Origin: Pseudoalteromonas sp. BSi20652
Lineage (GTDB): Bacteria; Pseudomonadota; Gammaproteobacteria; Enterobacterales; Alteromonadaceae
Length of the DNA: 42,165 nucleotides
Reading direction: 5' to 3'
NCBI RefSeq assembly: GCF_000239855.1
Contig: NZ_BADT01000002.1
Coordinates: forward strand, 1-42,165
Below the pieces are notes generated by a model, which was not told the origin of the DNA, did no database searches, and was given only the letters and a program-made list of their open reading frames with translations. Positions 6,686 through 15,108 of this stretch are shown piece after piece; positions within the stretch are counted from its first letter, which is position 1; each line of letters starts with the position of its first letter. A program made the position numbers and the translations under genes.

Positions 6686-8591
6686 CGGCGAATGCCTGCT
6701 CTTTTTCTTCCATTTCTTCAAGTGCCATAAGTAGCTCTTCTTCAACGTCGTTAAGTTTAGGCGTAAGCGTTGCTTGCTTGGCTAATAACTCTTTAAGTTT
6801 GGCTTTGTTATCGTCGTTGTAGAGTTCGTTATCACCTAAGGTCACTTCCACTTCACTTAATTCAGCGGTGAATTTATCGAGTTGCTTTTCAAGCTTTTCA
6901 ATTTGCTTTTTAAGTGGCTGAGTGGCTTTTCTAAACTCAGCCTCTAAGCGTTTTTGCTCTTTACGGTTAACACCTGGATTTGCTTTAGGCTCGTCGCTTT
7001 GCTGCGCTTTAACCGCTTCTTTATTGGCATTGAGTAACCACTGGTAATACGCATCTAAGTCGTAACCAAACTGGGTTACTTTGCCATCATCGACTAGGTA
7101 AAACTCATCGGCGGTATTTTTAAGCATATGGCGGTCGTGCGATACAGTAACCATGGCGCCTTCAAAGCCTTGTAGTGCCATAACAAGTGCATGGCGCATT
7201 TCTAAATCAAGGTGGTTTGTAGGCTCATCGAGTAGTAATAAGTTTGGCTTTTGGTATACCAACATGGCAAGTACTAAACGTGCTTTTTCGCCGCCCGAAA
7301 ATGGGGCTACGGGCTCAAGGGCTTTATCACCAATGAAGGCAAAGCCACCTAAAAAGTCACGTAGTGATTGCTCAGTGGCTTTTGGGTCGAGGCGTTGCAA
7401 GTGCATTATTGCACTGGCTTTTAAATCAAGAGATTCAAGTTGATGCTGCGCAAAGTAACCAATATTTAATCCGTGATGCTGAACAACTTCACCAGCTTGC
7501 GGCTCTAAATCACCAGAAAGCAGTTTAATTAGCGTTGATTTACCCGCGCCATTTCGACCTAATAAAGCAATTCGGCTACCTGGTACAAGGTTTAGCTCTA
7601 TATTATTTAAAATGGTGACGTCACCATAACCCGCTTTTGCTTTATCTATTGTCATTAGTGGGTTTGGCAATGCTTTTGGCTCTGCAAACTCAAAGTTAAA
7701 CGGCGAGTCGGCATGTGCTGGCGCTAGTTTTTCCATGCGTTCAAGCGCTTTTACACGGCTTTGTGCTTGTTTGGCTTTACTGGCTTTTGCTTTAAAGCGC
7801 GTTATAAACTGCTCAAGGTGCGCAATTTGATCTTGTTGCTTATCAAACATTGCTTGTTGTTGTAGTAAGCGCTCAGCTTTTTGGCGCTCAAACTGCGAGT
7901 AGTTACCTTTGTACACGTTAATAAGTTGCTTATCTACATGCCAAATTTGATCAACCACCGCATCTAAAAACTCACGGTCATGCGATATAAGTACAAGGGT
8001 GCCTGTGTAAGCACGTAAAAAGCGTTCAAGCCAATAAACGGCATCTAAATCAAGGTGGTTTGTTGGCTCATCGAGAAGTAGTAAATCGGCGTCGCGTATT
8101 AATGCTTGGGCAAGGTTTAAACGCATACGCCAACCACCAGAGAACGAGCTTACAGGGTTTTCTATCAGGTTATTGGCAAAGCCTAAGCCGTGTAATAGCT
8201 CACCTGCGGTTGATTCAATGCTATAGCCTTTAATGTTTTCAAGCTGAATATGTACTTTGGCTTGTGTGTCGCCATCGTTGTTTTTCTCGGCCTCACGCAG
8301 TGCTATACGCATTGCGTAGTATTCTGGGTGGCCTTGAAGTACATAATCAATCGCGCTTATTTCAAGTGCAGGTGTCTCTTGCTTAACAGAGGCAATAGAC
8401 CAATCTTTTGGAATGCTGCAGTTACCGGCATCTAGTTGCAGTTCTGATTTTAGTAAACCAAATAACGTTGATTTTCCACAGCCATTAGCGCCAACAAGGC
8501 CTACTTTATGTTCTGGAAATAATGTAGCTGATGCGTTTTTTAATAAGGCTTTACCGCCACGAAGTAGTTCTATTTCTGATATTTGGATCAT
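6669..8591 (-). CDS. yheS: ABC-F family ATPase YheS
   Basis: Soluble ABC-F protein of 640 residues, the usual length for YheS, with two ATP-binding cassettes and no membrane domain. ABC-F proteins act on the ribosome. Visible motifs are Walker A GANGCGKST (about 34-42), signature FSGGWRM, Walker B LLLLDEPTNHLD, second Walker A GRNGAGKST, second signature FSGGEKARL and second LLLLDEPTNHLD. The Arm/linker between cassettes is rich in Gln, Lys and Arg, and the C-terminus is a coiled coil (about 545-635). It is divergent from yheV and overlaps the DUF2390 gene. Confidence 0.96.
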   Translation of the reverse strand: MIQISEIELLRGGKALLKNASATLFPEHKVGLVGANGCGKSTLFGLLKSELQLDAGNCSIPKDWSIASVKQETPALEISAIDYVLQGHPEYYAMRIALREAEKNNDGDTQAKVHIQLENIKGYSIESTAGELLHGLGFANNLIENPVSSFSGGWRMRLNLAQALIRDADLLLLDEPTNHLDLDAVYWLERFLRAYTGTLVLISHDREFLDAVVDQIWHVDKQLINVYKGNYSQFERQKAERLLQQQAMFDKQQDQIAHLEQFITRFKAKASKAKQAQSRVKALERMEKLAPAHADSPFNFEFAEPKALPNPLMTIDKAKAGYGDVTILNNIELNLVPGSRIALLGRNGAGKSTLIKLLSGDLEPQAGEVVQHHGLNIGYFAQHQLESLDLKASAIMHLQRLDPKATEQSLRDFLGGFAFIGDKALEPVAPFSGGEKARLVLAMLVYQKPNLLLLDEPTNHLDLEMRHALVMALQGFEGAMVTVSHDRHMLKNTADEFYLVDDGKVTQFGYDLDAYYQWLLNANKEAVKAQQSDEPKANPGVNRKEQKRLEAEFRKATQPLKKQIEKLEKQLDKFTAELSEVEVTLGDNELYNDDNKAKLKELLAKQATLTPKLNDVEEELLMALEEMEEKEQAFADELAQ

Positions 8592-8723
8592 GAATGCGTT
8601 ACTTTACTGTGCCCTTGTTAAGTTGGCGCTATCATAGCATAGAACTTAATGCGCTTATCAAGCGTATCAACAAGTGAAGTTATACGATAAAATAGCGGCA
8701 GTTCAAACCACAGGAAAAATGTT

Positions 8724-8927
8724 GTGAGACAAAAGAAGCGATTTATTGCTGGTGCATCGTGCCCTGACTGCAAAGCCATGGATACTATGATGCTATACAG
8801 AGAACATGATGTTGAAAAAGTAGAGTGTGTTGAGTGTGGCCATAAAATGGCGCAACCCGATAACGCTGTTCAGGCGTCTACTCGCCAATTTGAACAAGTA
8901 ATTGGTGTATTTAAACCGGGCGACTAA
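8724..8927 (+). CDS. yheV: YheV family putative zinc-ribbon protein
   Basis: Small protein of 67 residues with one zinc ribbon: Cys13-x2-Cys16 and Cys35-x2-Cys38 (CPDC, CVEC). It matches the YheV family, of unknown function, encoded near slyX/slyD and yheS in relatives. The start is GTG 8724, with an AGGA site eight bases upstream; the ATG at 8719 is out of frame. The final codons and the stop lie inside the terminator hairpin. Confidence 0.9.
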   Translation: MRQKKRFIAGASCPDCKAMDTMMLYREHDVEKVECVECGHKMAQPDNAVQASTRQFEQVIGVFKPGD

Positions 8928-8938
8928 CCCGGTTTTTT
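8913..8938 (+). terminator. Terminator overlapping the yheV stop codon
   Basis: AAACCGGG (8913-8920) pairs with CCCGGTTT (8928-8935) and is followed by T to 8938. The loop holds the TAA of yheV. The tail fits the plus strand; for slyX on the other strand it is downstream too and could work in both directions. Confidence 0.85.
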
Positions 8939-8958
8939 ATTACCTAATTATTACCGGC

Positions 8959-9174
8959 TTAGTAATGCGGTGGAGGCGGCTCAGGTACTTCAGACATCAT
9001 AGACGATGATGACTGCGATTCTTTGATTTTTTCTGCTAGCAGCTCAGTTTGGCGTTTCATTTTTGCTAAAAGTTGCTGGTGCACTTTTATTTCATCATTT
9101 AAAACTTCAATCGTTTCATCTTGAAAAGCCACTTTGGCTTCAAGTTCCATTAAGCGATGTTCAATTGTGTTCAT
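8959..9174 (-). CDS. slyX: SlyX family protein
   Basis: Coiled-coil protein of 71 residues: heptad-rich MNTIEHRLMELEAKVAFQDE to about residue 52, then a Ser-rich linker and the characteristic proline tail ending PPPPHY. Its function is unknown. It overlaps the upstream WD40 lipoprotein gene by 14 bases and is probably coupled to it. Proximity to fkpA is conserved in gammaproteobacteria. Confidence 0.93.
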   Translation of the reverse strand: MNTIEHRLMELEAKVAFQDETIEVLNDEIKVHQQLLAKMKRQTELLAEKIKESQSSSSMMSEVPEPPPPHY

Positions 9175-10159
9175 TATTCTCTCGTATAATAAATCGCTCT
9201 GCGATACCGCTGGAGCTTTCGGTTAACAACGACTTACCGTTATCTGTAAATGTCACATCTAGCACCACCGCTGATTTAGGCTTACTGCCTTCGCGCGGGG
9301 TAACCTGCCAAGTTTGAATTTTTTCACCGCTTGGTATTTGCCACAAATCTACGCGCTTATTTGGCGAGCCGGTTGCAAGCAAAGTGCCTTGTTCGTTAAA
9401 ACGCACAGCAGTAAAAATTTTCTGACGCGCAATATACTTCAGTTTACTCACAAGATCACCTGTAGTCAGCTTCCATACATTTGCTTGTGCCATACTATCG
9501 GCCGTAAACGCATAGCGACCTTGTGGATCGAGCGTTACTTGGGTAACACGCGTTGGGTGATTAAAACGATGAATTACTTGCCCTGTACGTGTATCCCAAA
9601 AGTAAGCAACATAATCGTTAGAGCCACTTAAGGCAAAGCGTCCGTTAGGTGATAGGTCAACGGTGTTAACTTTATCTTGATGACCTAAAAACTCAATACG
9701 ACGCCCGGTTTCTAGGTTTACAAATACGACAACGCCGTCGCTACGGCCGTATAAAACACTACGGCCTTGATCGCTAATGGCAATATCACGAATACTGGCT
9801 TTTTGTATTTTGTAATAACCTTTATTTTTGCCTGTGGCTATATCCCATACAGCAAACGTGGTTTTTTCGGCGGTAACAGCCACGCTGTTATCAAAAGCAA
9901 TAGCAACGGCGTATACCAAACTGTCTTGATCTTGCTGCTGAAACCATTGGTATTTTAGTACCTGCTGTTGATTATCCCACAGGGCGACCCCATGGTTGAT
10001 AGAGGAGATCAAACTGTATTTACCATCGTTTGAAAGTGTAGATGAAAACGCACCTTGCGCAGCATGTTCGTAACTTGCTACAGCGTGTTGTTTTTTATCG
10101 GTACAGGCGATGGCTAAAAAACAGCTAAATACGATTAAAAAAGTACGAAATATCGACAT
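9161..10159 (-). CDS. WD40-repeat lipoprotein
   Basis: 332 residues. A signal peptide ends in a lipobox-like FLAIAC with Cys19 as likely lipidation site. The rest is a set of WD40/beta-propeller blades, for example GVALWDNQQQV, TFAVWDIATGK, NTVDLSPNGRFALSGSND with YFWDTRTGQVI, and KRVDLWQIPSG. It presumably sits on a membrane facing the periplasm as a scaffold; no catalytic motif is seen. It ends inside slyX and is transcribed divergently from fkpA. Confidence 0.85.
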   Translation of the reverse strand: MSIFRTFLIVFSCFLAIACTDKKQHAVASYEHAAQGAFSSTLSNDGKYSLISSINHGVALWDNQQQVLKYQWFQQQDQDSLVYAVAIAFDNSVAVTAEKTTFAVWDIATGKNKGYYKIQKASIRDIAISDQGRSVLYGRSDGVVVFVNLETGRRIEFLGHQDKVNTVDLSPNGRFALSGSNDYVAYFWDTRTGQVIHRFNHPTRVTQVTLDPQGRYAFTADSMAQANVWKLTTGDLVSKLKYIARQKIFTAVRFNEQGTLLATGSPNKRVDLWQIPSGEKIQTWQVTPREGSKPKSAVVLDVTFTDNGKSLLTESSSGIAERFIIRENNEHN

Positions 10160-10374
10160 ATTACAGGTATTTCCCCTTAACTCTTAGTGACTGAGAGGTT
10201 AGACTAGGACGCGTTAAATGCCTAGGTTGTTTGTCTAATCACTGGATATGTTTTTAGTTTAGCTAACAATGTGGAATTTAGTCATTAAACAAGCAGCCTA
10301 TCATGTGGGCCGTTAATCTTTAACTAGTAATAATACATTAAAATGACAACTGCAAAGTGTGTCGGAGATTTAAA

Positions 10375-11121
10375 ATGAAAAAGACGATTAGATTGTCATT
10401 GATTGCAGCGTCAGTTTTAGCGCTTACAGCTTGTAATCAAGAAGCAAAAAAAGAACAAGCTGAAATTAAATTAGACACTGTAGAACAGCAACAAGCATAC
10501 GGTATTGGTGCATCTGTAGGTAACTTTTTAAATAAAGACCTAGCAGACAAAACAGAAATTGGTATTGAACTAGACCAAGCACTTTTAATTCGTGGTTTTG
10601 AAGATGCACTTGCTGGTAATGCAAAAATTGACGAAGAAAAAATTCGCGAAGTATTAACTGCACTAGATACATCAGTACGTACTAAGCAAGAAGAAAAAGC
10701 AAAAGTAGAGTCTGAAAAAAGCAAAGAAGCGGGTGTTAAATACCTAGCTGACAACGCTAAAAAAGAAGGCGTTACAGTAACTGAGTCTGGCCTGCAGTAT
10801 GAAGTACTTAGCGAAGGCGATGGCGAAAAGCCAGTAGCAACTGATGTAGTTAAAGTGCACTACAAAGGGACTTTATTAGACGGTACTGAGTTTGATAGCT
10901 CATATGCACGTAACGAACCGACAACTTTCCCTCTTAACCGCGTAATTGCGGGTTGGACTGAAGGTTTACAACTTATGTCAGTGGGTTCTAAGTACAAGTT
11001 CACTATTCCTTCAGAACTTGCTTACGGCGATCGTGACTTAGGTAAGATTCCAGCTAATTCAACACTTGTATTTGAGGTTGAATTACTTGAAATTCAAAAT
11101 GAAGAAGCACCAGCACAATAA
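10375..11121 (+). CDS. fkpA: FKBP-type peptidyl-prolyl isomerase FkpA, lipoprotein form
   Basis: Envelope folding factor: prolyl cis-trans isomerase and chaperone. It has an N-terminal dimerisation domain (about 25-130, with YGIGASVGNFLNKDL) and a C-terminal FKBP domain (about 135-243) with VKVHYKGTLLDGTEFDSS, VIAGWTEGLQLM and IPSELAYGD. Start ATG 10375 follows GGAG by seven bases; the in-frame ATG at 10357 has no site. Unlike the enterobacterial protein, its signal peptide ends LALTAC-NQ, a good lipobox with Cys20 and Asn at +2, which favours outer-membrane lipoprotein sorting. It is closed by a terminator. Confidence 0.93.
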   Translation: MKKTIRLSLIAASVLALTACNQEAKKEQAEIKLDTVEQQQAYGIGASVGNFLNKDLADKTEIGIELDQALLIRGFEDALAGNAKIDEEKIREVLTALDTSVRTKQEEKAKVESEKSKEAGVKYLADNAKKEGVTVTESGLQYEVLSEGDGEKPVATDVVKVHYKGTLLDGTEFDSSYARNEPTTFPLNRVIAGWTEGLQLMSVGSKYKFTIPSELAYGDRDLGKIPANSTLVFEVELLEIQNEEAPAQ

Positions 11122-11141
11122 TAAGCTTAGTGTGTAAATGC

Positions 11142-11167
11142 AAAAAGGGACCTTAGGTCCCTTTTTT
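11142..11167 (+). terminator. Terminator between fkpA and rsd (both directions)
   Basis: AAAAAGGGACC / GGTCCCTTTTT with a three-base TTA loop and T or A tails on both sides. It lies between two convergent genes and can serve both strands. Confidence 0.92.
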
Positions 11168-11186
11168 AATACGTTACTTACATGTA

Positions 11187-11657
11187 CTAATTTTTGTGAT
11201 TAGAAAACAGGTTATCAATAAGTTCATCTTCAAGCTCAAAGCGCACTTCTAATGCCTCACCAATCACAGAAAGGTCATTGTCAAACCCTACTAATAAATC
11301 CTCTTTGTCTACTTCGGCGTATTTGTCGTTAAAATCAAGTGCCACATCTGTTGTGCTTGAAATACGTGGATAGATAGAGTTTGCAAGTTCTTGACTTTGT
11401 AAGCCCTTTTTCTCACATGCTTTTGCTATATCATCATAAACTTCAAAGTGGCCTGCAGATAAGTAGTCCATTAAAAGTTGGCAGAAAGATTCAATTAGCT
11501 TTGGCTCTGGCAACGCTTGGTCTTTTTTATCGTACGGTGTAAAACCTGCAATTTTGCAATAAAGTACAATAAGTTCTTGGCGTTCGTTTAGCCATTTATC
11601 AATTACTGTGTGGCTACCACCCCATTTTTGTTGAGCTTTTTCTACACGCGTCAGCAT
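11187..11657 (-). CDS. rsd: Rsd/AlgQ anti-sigma-70 regulator
   Basis: Cytoplasmic protein of 156 residues of the Rsd/AlgQ family, which binds the housekeeping sigma factor region 4 and tempers its use. Family features: WGGSHTVIDKWLNERQELIV near the N-terminus and FCQLLMDYLSAGHFEVYDDI in the middle. Convergent with fkpA; hemE lies on the other side, as near rsd in enterobacteria. A Shine-Dalgarno GGAGAA lies just upstream on the minus strand. Confidence 0.92.
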   Translation of the reverse strand: MLTRVEKAQQKWGGSHTVIDKWLNERQELIVLYCKIAGFTPYDKKDQALPEPKLIESFCQLLMDYLSAGHFEVYDDIAKACEKKGLQSQELANSIYPRISSTTDVALDFNDKYAEVDKEDLLVGFDNDLSVIGEALEVRFELEDELIDNLFSNHKN

Positions 11658-12188
11658 AACTGTTCTCCTAGCTGGGTTGGTCTTTTTTAAATAAAATATT
11701 ATCGGTTTCTATGCATCAAGATATATTTTATTCGTGAGTATATCAACAAGTAAAGTGCCCCTCTTGGAAGTTGCATCTTTTTAGATTAATTAAATAGAGG
11801 AAGTTTTGTTGTAGGTAAGAAAAAACCACCGATTAAGGTGGTTTAATTTCTTTCAGTGACTTGTTATGACAAGCTTTCTTATTTTTTTGAGATGATTTTT
11901 ATAGTTATTATTTTAAAGCATTTATTTTTATTATTATAAGATTTTTATTGTTGTTTTTATTAACGCGGGACAAACAATAACAAGGTTTTTGTAATGTTGC
12001 AAACATATTAACAAAAGGTTTTAAATGTTATCGTTTATTGCTTTTTTTATAGTCAAAACGTATTAAAACCTTAAATTATATTGATCGATTTTAAGGTAAA
12101 GCTGTTTTCGTCTTTAAGCAATAGAGGGGCGGTGAATATGGTGGTACAATCTTGCATAATTTATAAAAGTCTTAGGATCATTTACGCC
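11658..12188. other. AT-rich intergenic region between rsd and hemE
   Basis: No gene is seen over 531 bases. It holds a hairpin AAACCACC/GGTGGTTT (11823-11844) whose T-rich tail is on the minus strand, a smaller CTTGT/ACAAG hairpin near 11860-11873, and long A/T runs that may include the promoters of hemE and rsd. The longer hemE frame upstream of 12189 has no conserved sequence. Confidence 0.5.
11816..11844 (-). terminator. Minus-strand terminator with no gene assigned
   Basis: Stem AAACCACC / GGTGGTTT, six-base loop, then TTTTTTCTT on the minus strand. No protein gene lies upstream of it on that strand before hemE, so it may end a short RNA or be a by-stander. Confidence 0.55.
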
Positions 12189-13253
12189 ATGAGCGAATTA
12201 AAAAACGACCGTTATTTACGTGCACTTGCAAAACAACCCGTTGATGTAACTCCGGTATGGATGATGCGCCAAGCAGGACGCTACTTACCAGAATACCGCG
12301 CTACACGTGCACAAGCGGGCGATTTTATGAGCCTGTGTCGCAATGCTGAGCTTGCGTGTGAAGTAACATTACAGCCATTACGCCGCTACCCGTTGGATGC
12401 AGCTATATTATTTAGTGACATTTTAACCATTCCTGATGCTATGGGTTTAGGTCTGTATTTTGAAACTGGCGAAGGCCCTAAGTTTGAACGTCCTATTTCA
12501 TCACTTGCGGATGTTAAAAAAATCCCAAAATTAGACCCTACCGATGAGCTTGGTTACGTAATGAACGCAGTAAGTACTATTCGCCGTGAACTTAAGGGCG
12601 AAGTACCACTCATTGGTTTTTCTGGTTCTCCTTGGACGCTAGCAACTTATATGGTTGAAGGCGGTAGCAGCAAAGTATTTGGTAAAATCAAAAAAATGGC
12701 GTTTGCAGAACCGCAAACATTGCATTTATTACTAGATAAACTAGCAGACTCGGTTATTGACTACTTAAATGCTCAAATTAAAGCTGGCGCGCAATCGTTA
12801 ATGGTATTTGACTCATGGGGTGGTGTATTAAGCCCGCGTGATTACAACGAATTTTCACTGCAATACATGCATAAAATTGTTGATGGTTTAATTCGCGAAT
12901 ACGATGGTCGTAGAGTCCCTGTTACTTTGTTTACTAAAAATGGCGGTCAATGGATTGAAGCAATTGCAGCAACAGGCTGTGATGCAGTAGGTCTTGATTG
13001 GACTATTAACATTAGCGACGCTAAGCGCCGTGTTGGTGATAAAGTGGCTTTACAAGGTAATATGGACCCGTCTATGTTACACGGTACACCAGAGCGTATT
13101 CGCCAAGAAGTTGGTACTATTTTAGAAGATTTTGGTACAGGCAATGGCCATGTATTTAACTTAGGCCACGGCATTACACCAGATGTAGATCCTGAAAATG
13201 CGGGTGTATTTATTAATGCCGTACACGAGTTAAGCGCTAAATATCACAAATAA
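12189..13253 (+). CDS. hemE: Uroporphyrinogen decarboxylase
   Basis: Cytoplasmic haem-pathway enzyme that removes four carboxyl groups from uroporphyrinogen III to give coproporphyrinogen III. Both family signatures are present: [15 protein letters not shown] (residues 22-36) and [19 protein letters not shown]. The start at ATG 12189 ([13 protein letters not shown]) gives 354 residues, the usual length. An upstream in-frame start at 12081 would add 36 unconserved residues. It is monocistronic, with its own terminator downstream. Confidence 0.97.
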   Translation: MSELKNDRYLRALAKQPVDVTPVWMMRQAGRYLPEYRATRAQAGDFMSLCRNAELACEVTLQPLRRYPLDAAILFSDILTIPDAMGLGLYFETGEGPKFERPISSLADVKKIPKLDPTDELGYVMNAVSTIRRELKGEVPLIGFSGSPWTLATYMVEGGSSKVFGKIKKMAFAEPQTLHLLLDKLADSVIDYLNAQIKAGAQSLMVFDSWGGVLSPRDYNEFSLQYMHKIVDGLIREYDGRRVPVTLFTKNGGQWIEAIAATGCDAVGLDWTINISDAKRRVGDKVALQGNMDPSMLHGTPERIRQEVGTILEDFGTGNGHVFNLGHGITPDVDPENAGVFINAVHELSAKYHK

Positions 13254-13693
13254 TTATGAGTGCTTTCGGGCAGTAGTCATAACGCGACCAATTAGCACAA
13301 CACAGCACTGGTCTGTTAATAATATTTAGTTGATTAGTGGAATAATATTAAACCAATGCAAAAATCCGATATCAGGCTTCTGATATCGGATTTTTAATGC
13401 TACAAGTTATACTAATTCTTAATAATACTTAATCAATTTAAGGGATTAAACGCAGCACTAACTACGTTAAAAATTTGCAGATTTAGAACAGCTAAGTAAT
13501 AAAATTTTTGGCTCATTATCTACGTCATTTTCTTATCTCAAAATGGATAACTTAACTAAGCGAATTGGTATTTTCTTCTTCCAATTGTTTGAATTTATAT
13601 TTATTTACTCAATACAGTAATGTTACTTATCCTCTAGCTACAAGTCAGCGTATATAATATTAAATTCAATTAGTTCAAACAGAAGGGCTGAGT
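13254..13693. other. Intergenic region after hemE
   Basis: Apart from the terminator at 13360-13395, about 400 bases of AT-rich sequence with no gene, no convincing RNA and no repeat that I could confirm. Confidence 0.5.
13360..13395 (+). terminator. Terminator of hemE, perfect 16-base stem
   Basis: AAAAATCCGATATCAG / CTGATATCGGATTTTT with loop GCTT. A near copy follows cysH at 31390-31425. It can act on both strands. Confidence 0.93.
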
Positions 13694-14152
13694 TTACTCT
13701 GCCATTTTTATTATTTCATCCCAGTCATTTTTAGTAACGGGCATGACTGATAATCGCCCACCTTTTTTAAGTGCGATTTCAGTAATATTATCGTTTGCTT
13801 TAATAGCCTTAAGATTAACTCGTTTCTTTAAATGGCTTTGGTAAGTAACCTCAACAACTACCCAGCGTGGTTTGTCGTTGCAGGCTTTGGCATCATAGTA
13901 ATCGCTGCTTAAATCAAACTGAGTTGGATCTGGGTAGGCATCATGTGTCACAACAGCAATACCCACTACGCCTACATCTTTGCAGCTTGAATGGTAAATC
14001 ATCACTGAATCACCAACTTTAACGCCATCACGCATAAAGTTTCGGGCTTGGTAATTACGTACGCCTTCCCAGAGAGTCGTCTGGTTTGGTGCGTTTTTTA
14101 AATCATCAATTGAAAATCCATCGGGTTCGGTTTTAAATAACCAATATGGCAT
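13694..14152 (-). CDS. EVE domain protein
   Basis: 152 residues forming a single EVE domain (PUA-like fold, relatives of human THYN1), thought to bind modified nucleobases in DNA or RNA. Typical segments: WLFKTEPDGFSIDDL, LWEGVRNYQARNFM with KVGDSVMIYHS, and PRWVVVEV in the middle. The exact substrate here is unknown. Divergent from tesB with a 77-base gap; no operon partner. Confidence 0.92.
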   Translation of the reverse strand: MPYWLFKTEPDGFSIDDLKNAPNQTTLWEGVRNYQARNFMRDGVKVGDSVMIYHSSCKDVGVVGIAVVTHDAYPDPTQFDLSSDYYDAKACNDKPRWVVVEVTYQSHLKKRVNLKAIKANDNITEIALKKGGRLSVMPVTKNDWDEIIKMAE

Positions 14153-14229
14153 AGTGCTATTCCTAACAAAGATTTACATAGTTCCAGTCTATAGTATCAT
14201 TAACTTATCTGGGGATTGAGGAAGAAATA

Positions 14230-15087
14230 ATGGGCCAAGTATTAGATGATTTATTGTCACTATTAACACTTGAAGAAATTGAGCAAGGGTTATACCGAGG
14301 ACAAAGCCAAGATTTAGGTTTTGGTGCTGTATTTGGTGGGCAAGTTATGGGTCAGGCGCTTTCTGCTGCTAAAGAAACATTACCTGAAGGGCGTATAGTT
14401 CATTCATTACACTCTTACTTTTTACGGCCAGGCGATCCGGCTAAACCCATTGTTTATGATGTGGAAACTATTCGAGATGGAAAGAGCTTTAGCACTCGTC
14501 GAGTAAAAGCGATTCAATATGGTAAACCTATCTTTTATATGACTGCGTCATTTCAGGGTGAAGAAAATGGCTTGTCACATCAAGCGACAATGCCTGATGT
14601 CCCCGCACCTGAAAAACTTCGCTCATCGCTTGAGTTTTATCAAGATAACGCTTCACATATTCCAGAGGTTATCCGTAATAAGTTTACGCGTGAAATGCCA
14701 ATTGAAATGCGACCTGTAACATTTCATAACCCATTTAAGCCAGAGGTTATGGAGCCGGTTAAACATATTTGGTTTAAGGCAAATGGTGAAATGCCTGACG
14801 ATCAACGTATCCATAATTATTTATTAGCGTATGCATCTGATTTTGAATTTTTGCCAACTGCATTGCAGCCACACGGTGTATCGTTTATGCAACCAAACAT
14901 GCAAGTAGCGACTATTGACCATGCAATGTGGTTTCATCGTCCATTTAGAATGGATGATTGGATTTTATATTCAATTGATAGTCCAAGTGCGAGTAATGGG
15001 TGTGGTTTGGTACGCGGGCAGTTTTTTGATCGCCAAGGCAACTTGGTTGCCTCAACAATGCAAGAAGGGGTTATGCGTCAGCGCTAA
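14230..15087 (+). CDS. tesB: Acyl-CoA thioesterase II
   Basis: Double hot-dog thioesterase that hydrolyses acyl-CoA to free fatty acid and CoA. 285 residues, as in Escherichia coli. The three catalytic positions known for TesB align without a gap: Asp204 ([10 protein letters not shown]), Thr228 ([12 protein letters not shown]) and Gln278 (STMQEG). Start ATG 14230 has a GAGGAAG site seven bases upstream. The stop codon lies inside the downstream terminator hairpin. It is convergent with plsB, another lipid gene. Confidence 0.96.
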   Translation: MGQVLDDLLSLLTLEEIEQGLYRGQSQDLGFGAVFGGQVMGQALSAAKETLPEGRIVHSLHSYFLRPGDPAKPIVYDVETIRDGKSFSTRRVKAIQYGKPIFYMTASFQGEENGLSHQATMPDVPAPEKLRSSLEFYQDNASHIPEVIRNKFTREMPIEMRPVTFHNPFKPEVMEPVKHIWFKANGEMPDDQRIHNYLLAYASDFEFLPTALQPHGVSFMQPNMQVATIDHAMWFHRPFRMDDWILYSIDSPSASNGCGLVRGQFFDRQGNLVASTMQEGVMRQR

Positions 15088-15096
15088 CCCCCTTTT
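15067..15096 (+). terminator. Terminator overlapping the end of tesB
   Basis: GGGGTTA (15067-15073) pairs with TAACCCC (15085-15091), extended by GCG/CGC with one bulge, followed by CTTTT. The TAA stop of tesB is part of the stem. Confidence 0.75.
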
Positions 15097-15108
15097 ATAA
15101 ATGCATTG

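Noticed and set aside
12081-12188. N-terminal extension of HemE
   Set aside because: 36 extra residues show no conservation. ATG 12189 gives the normal family length.
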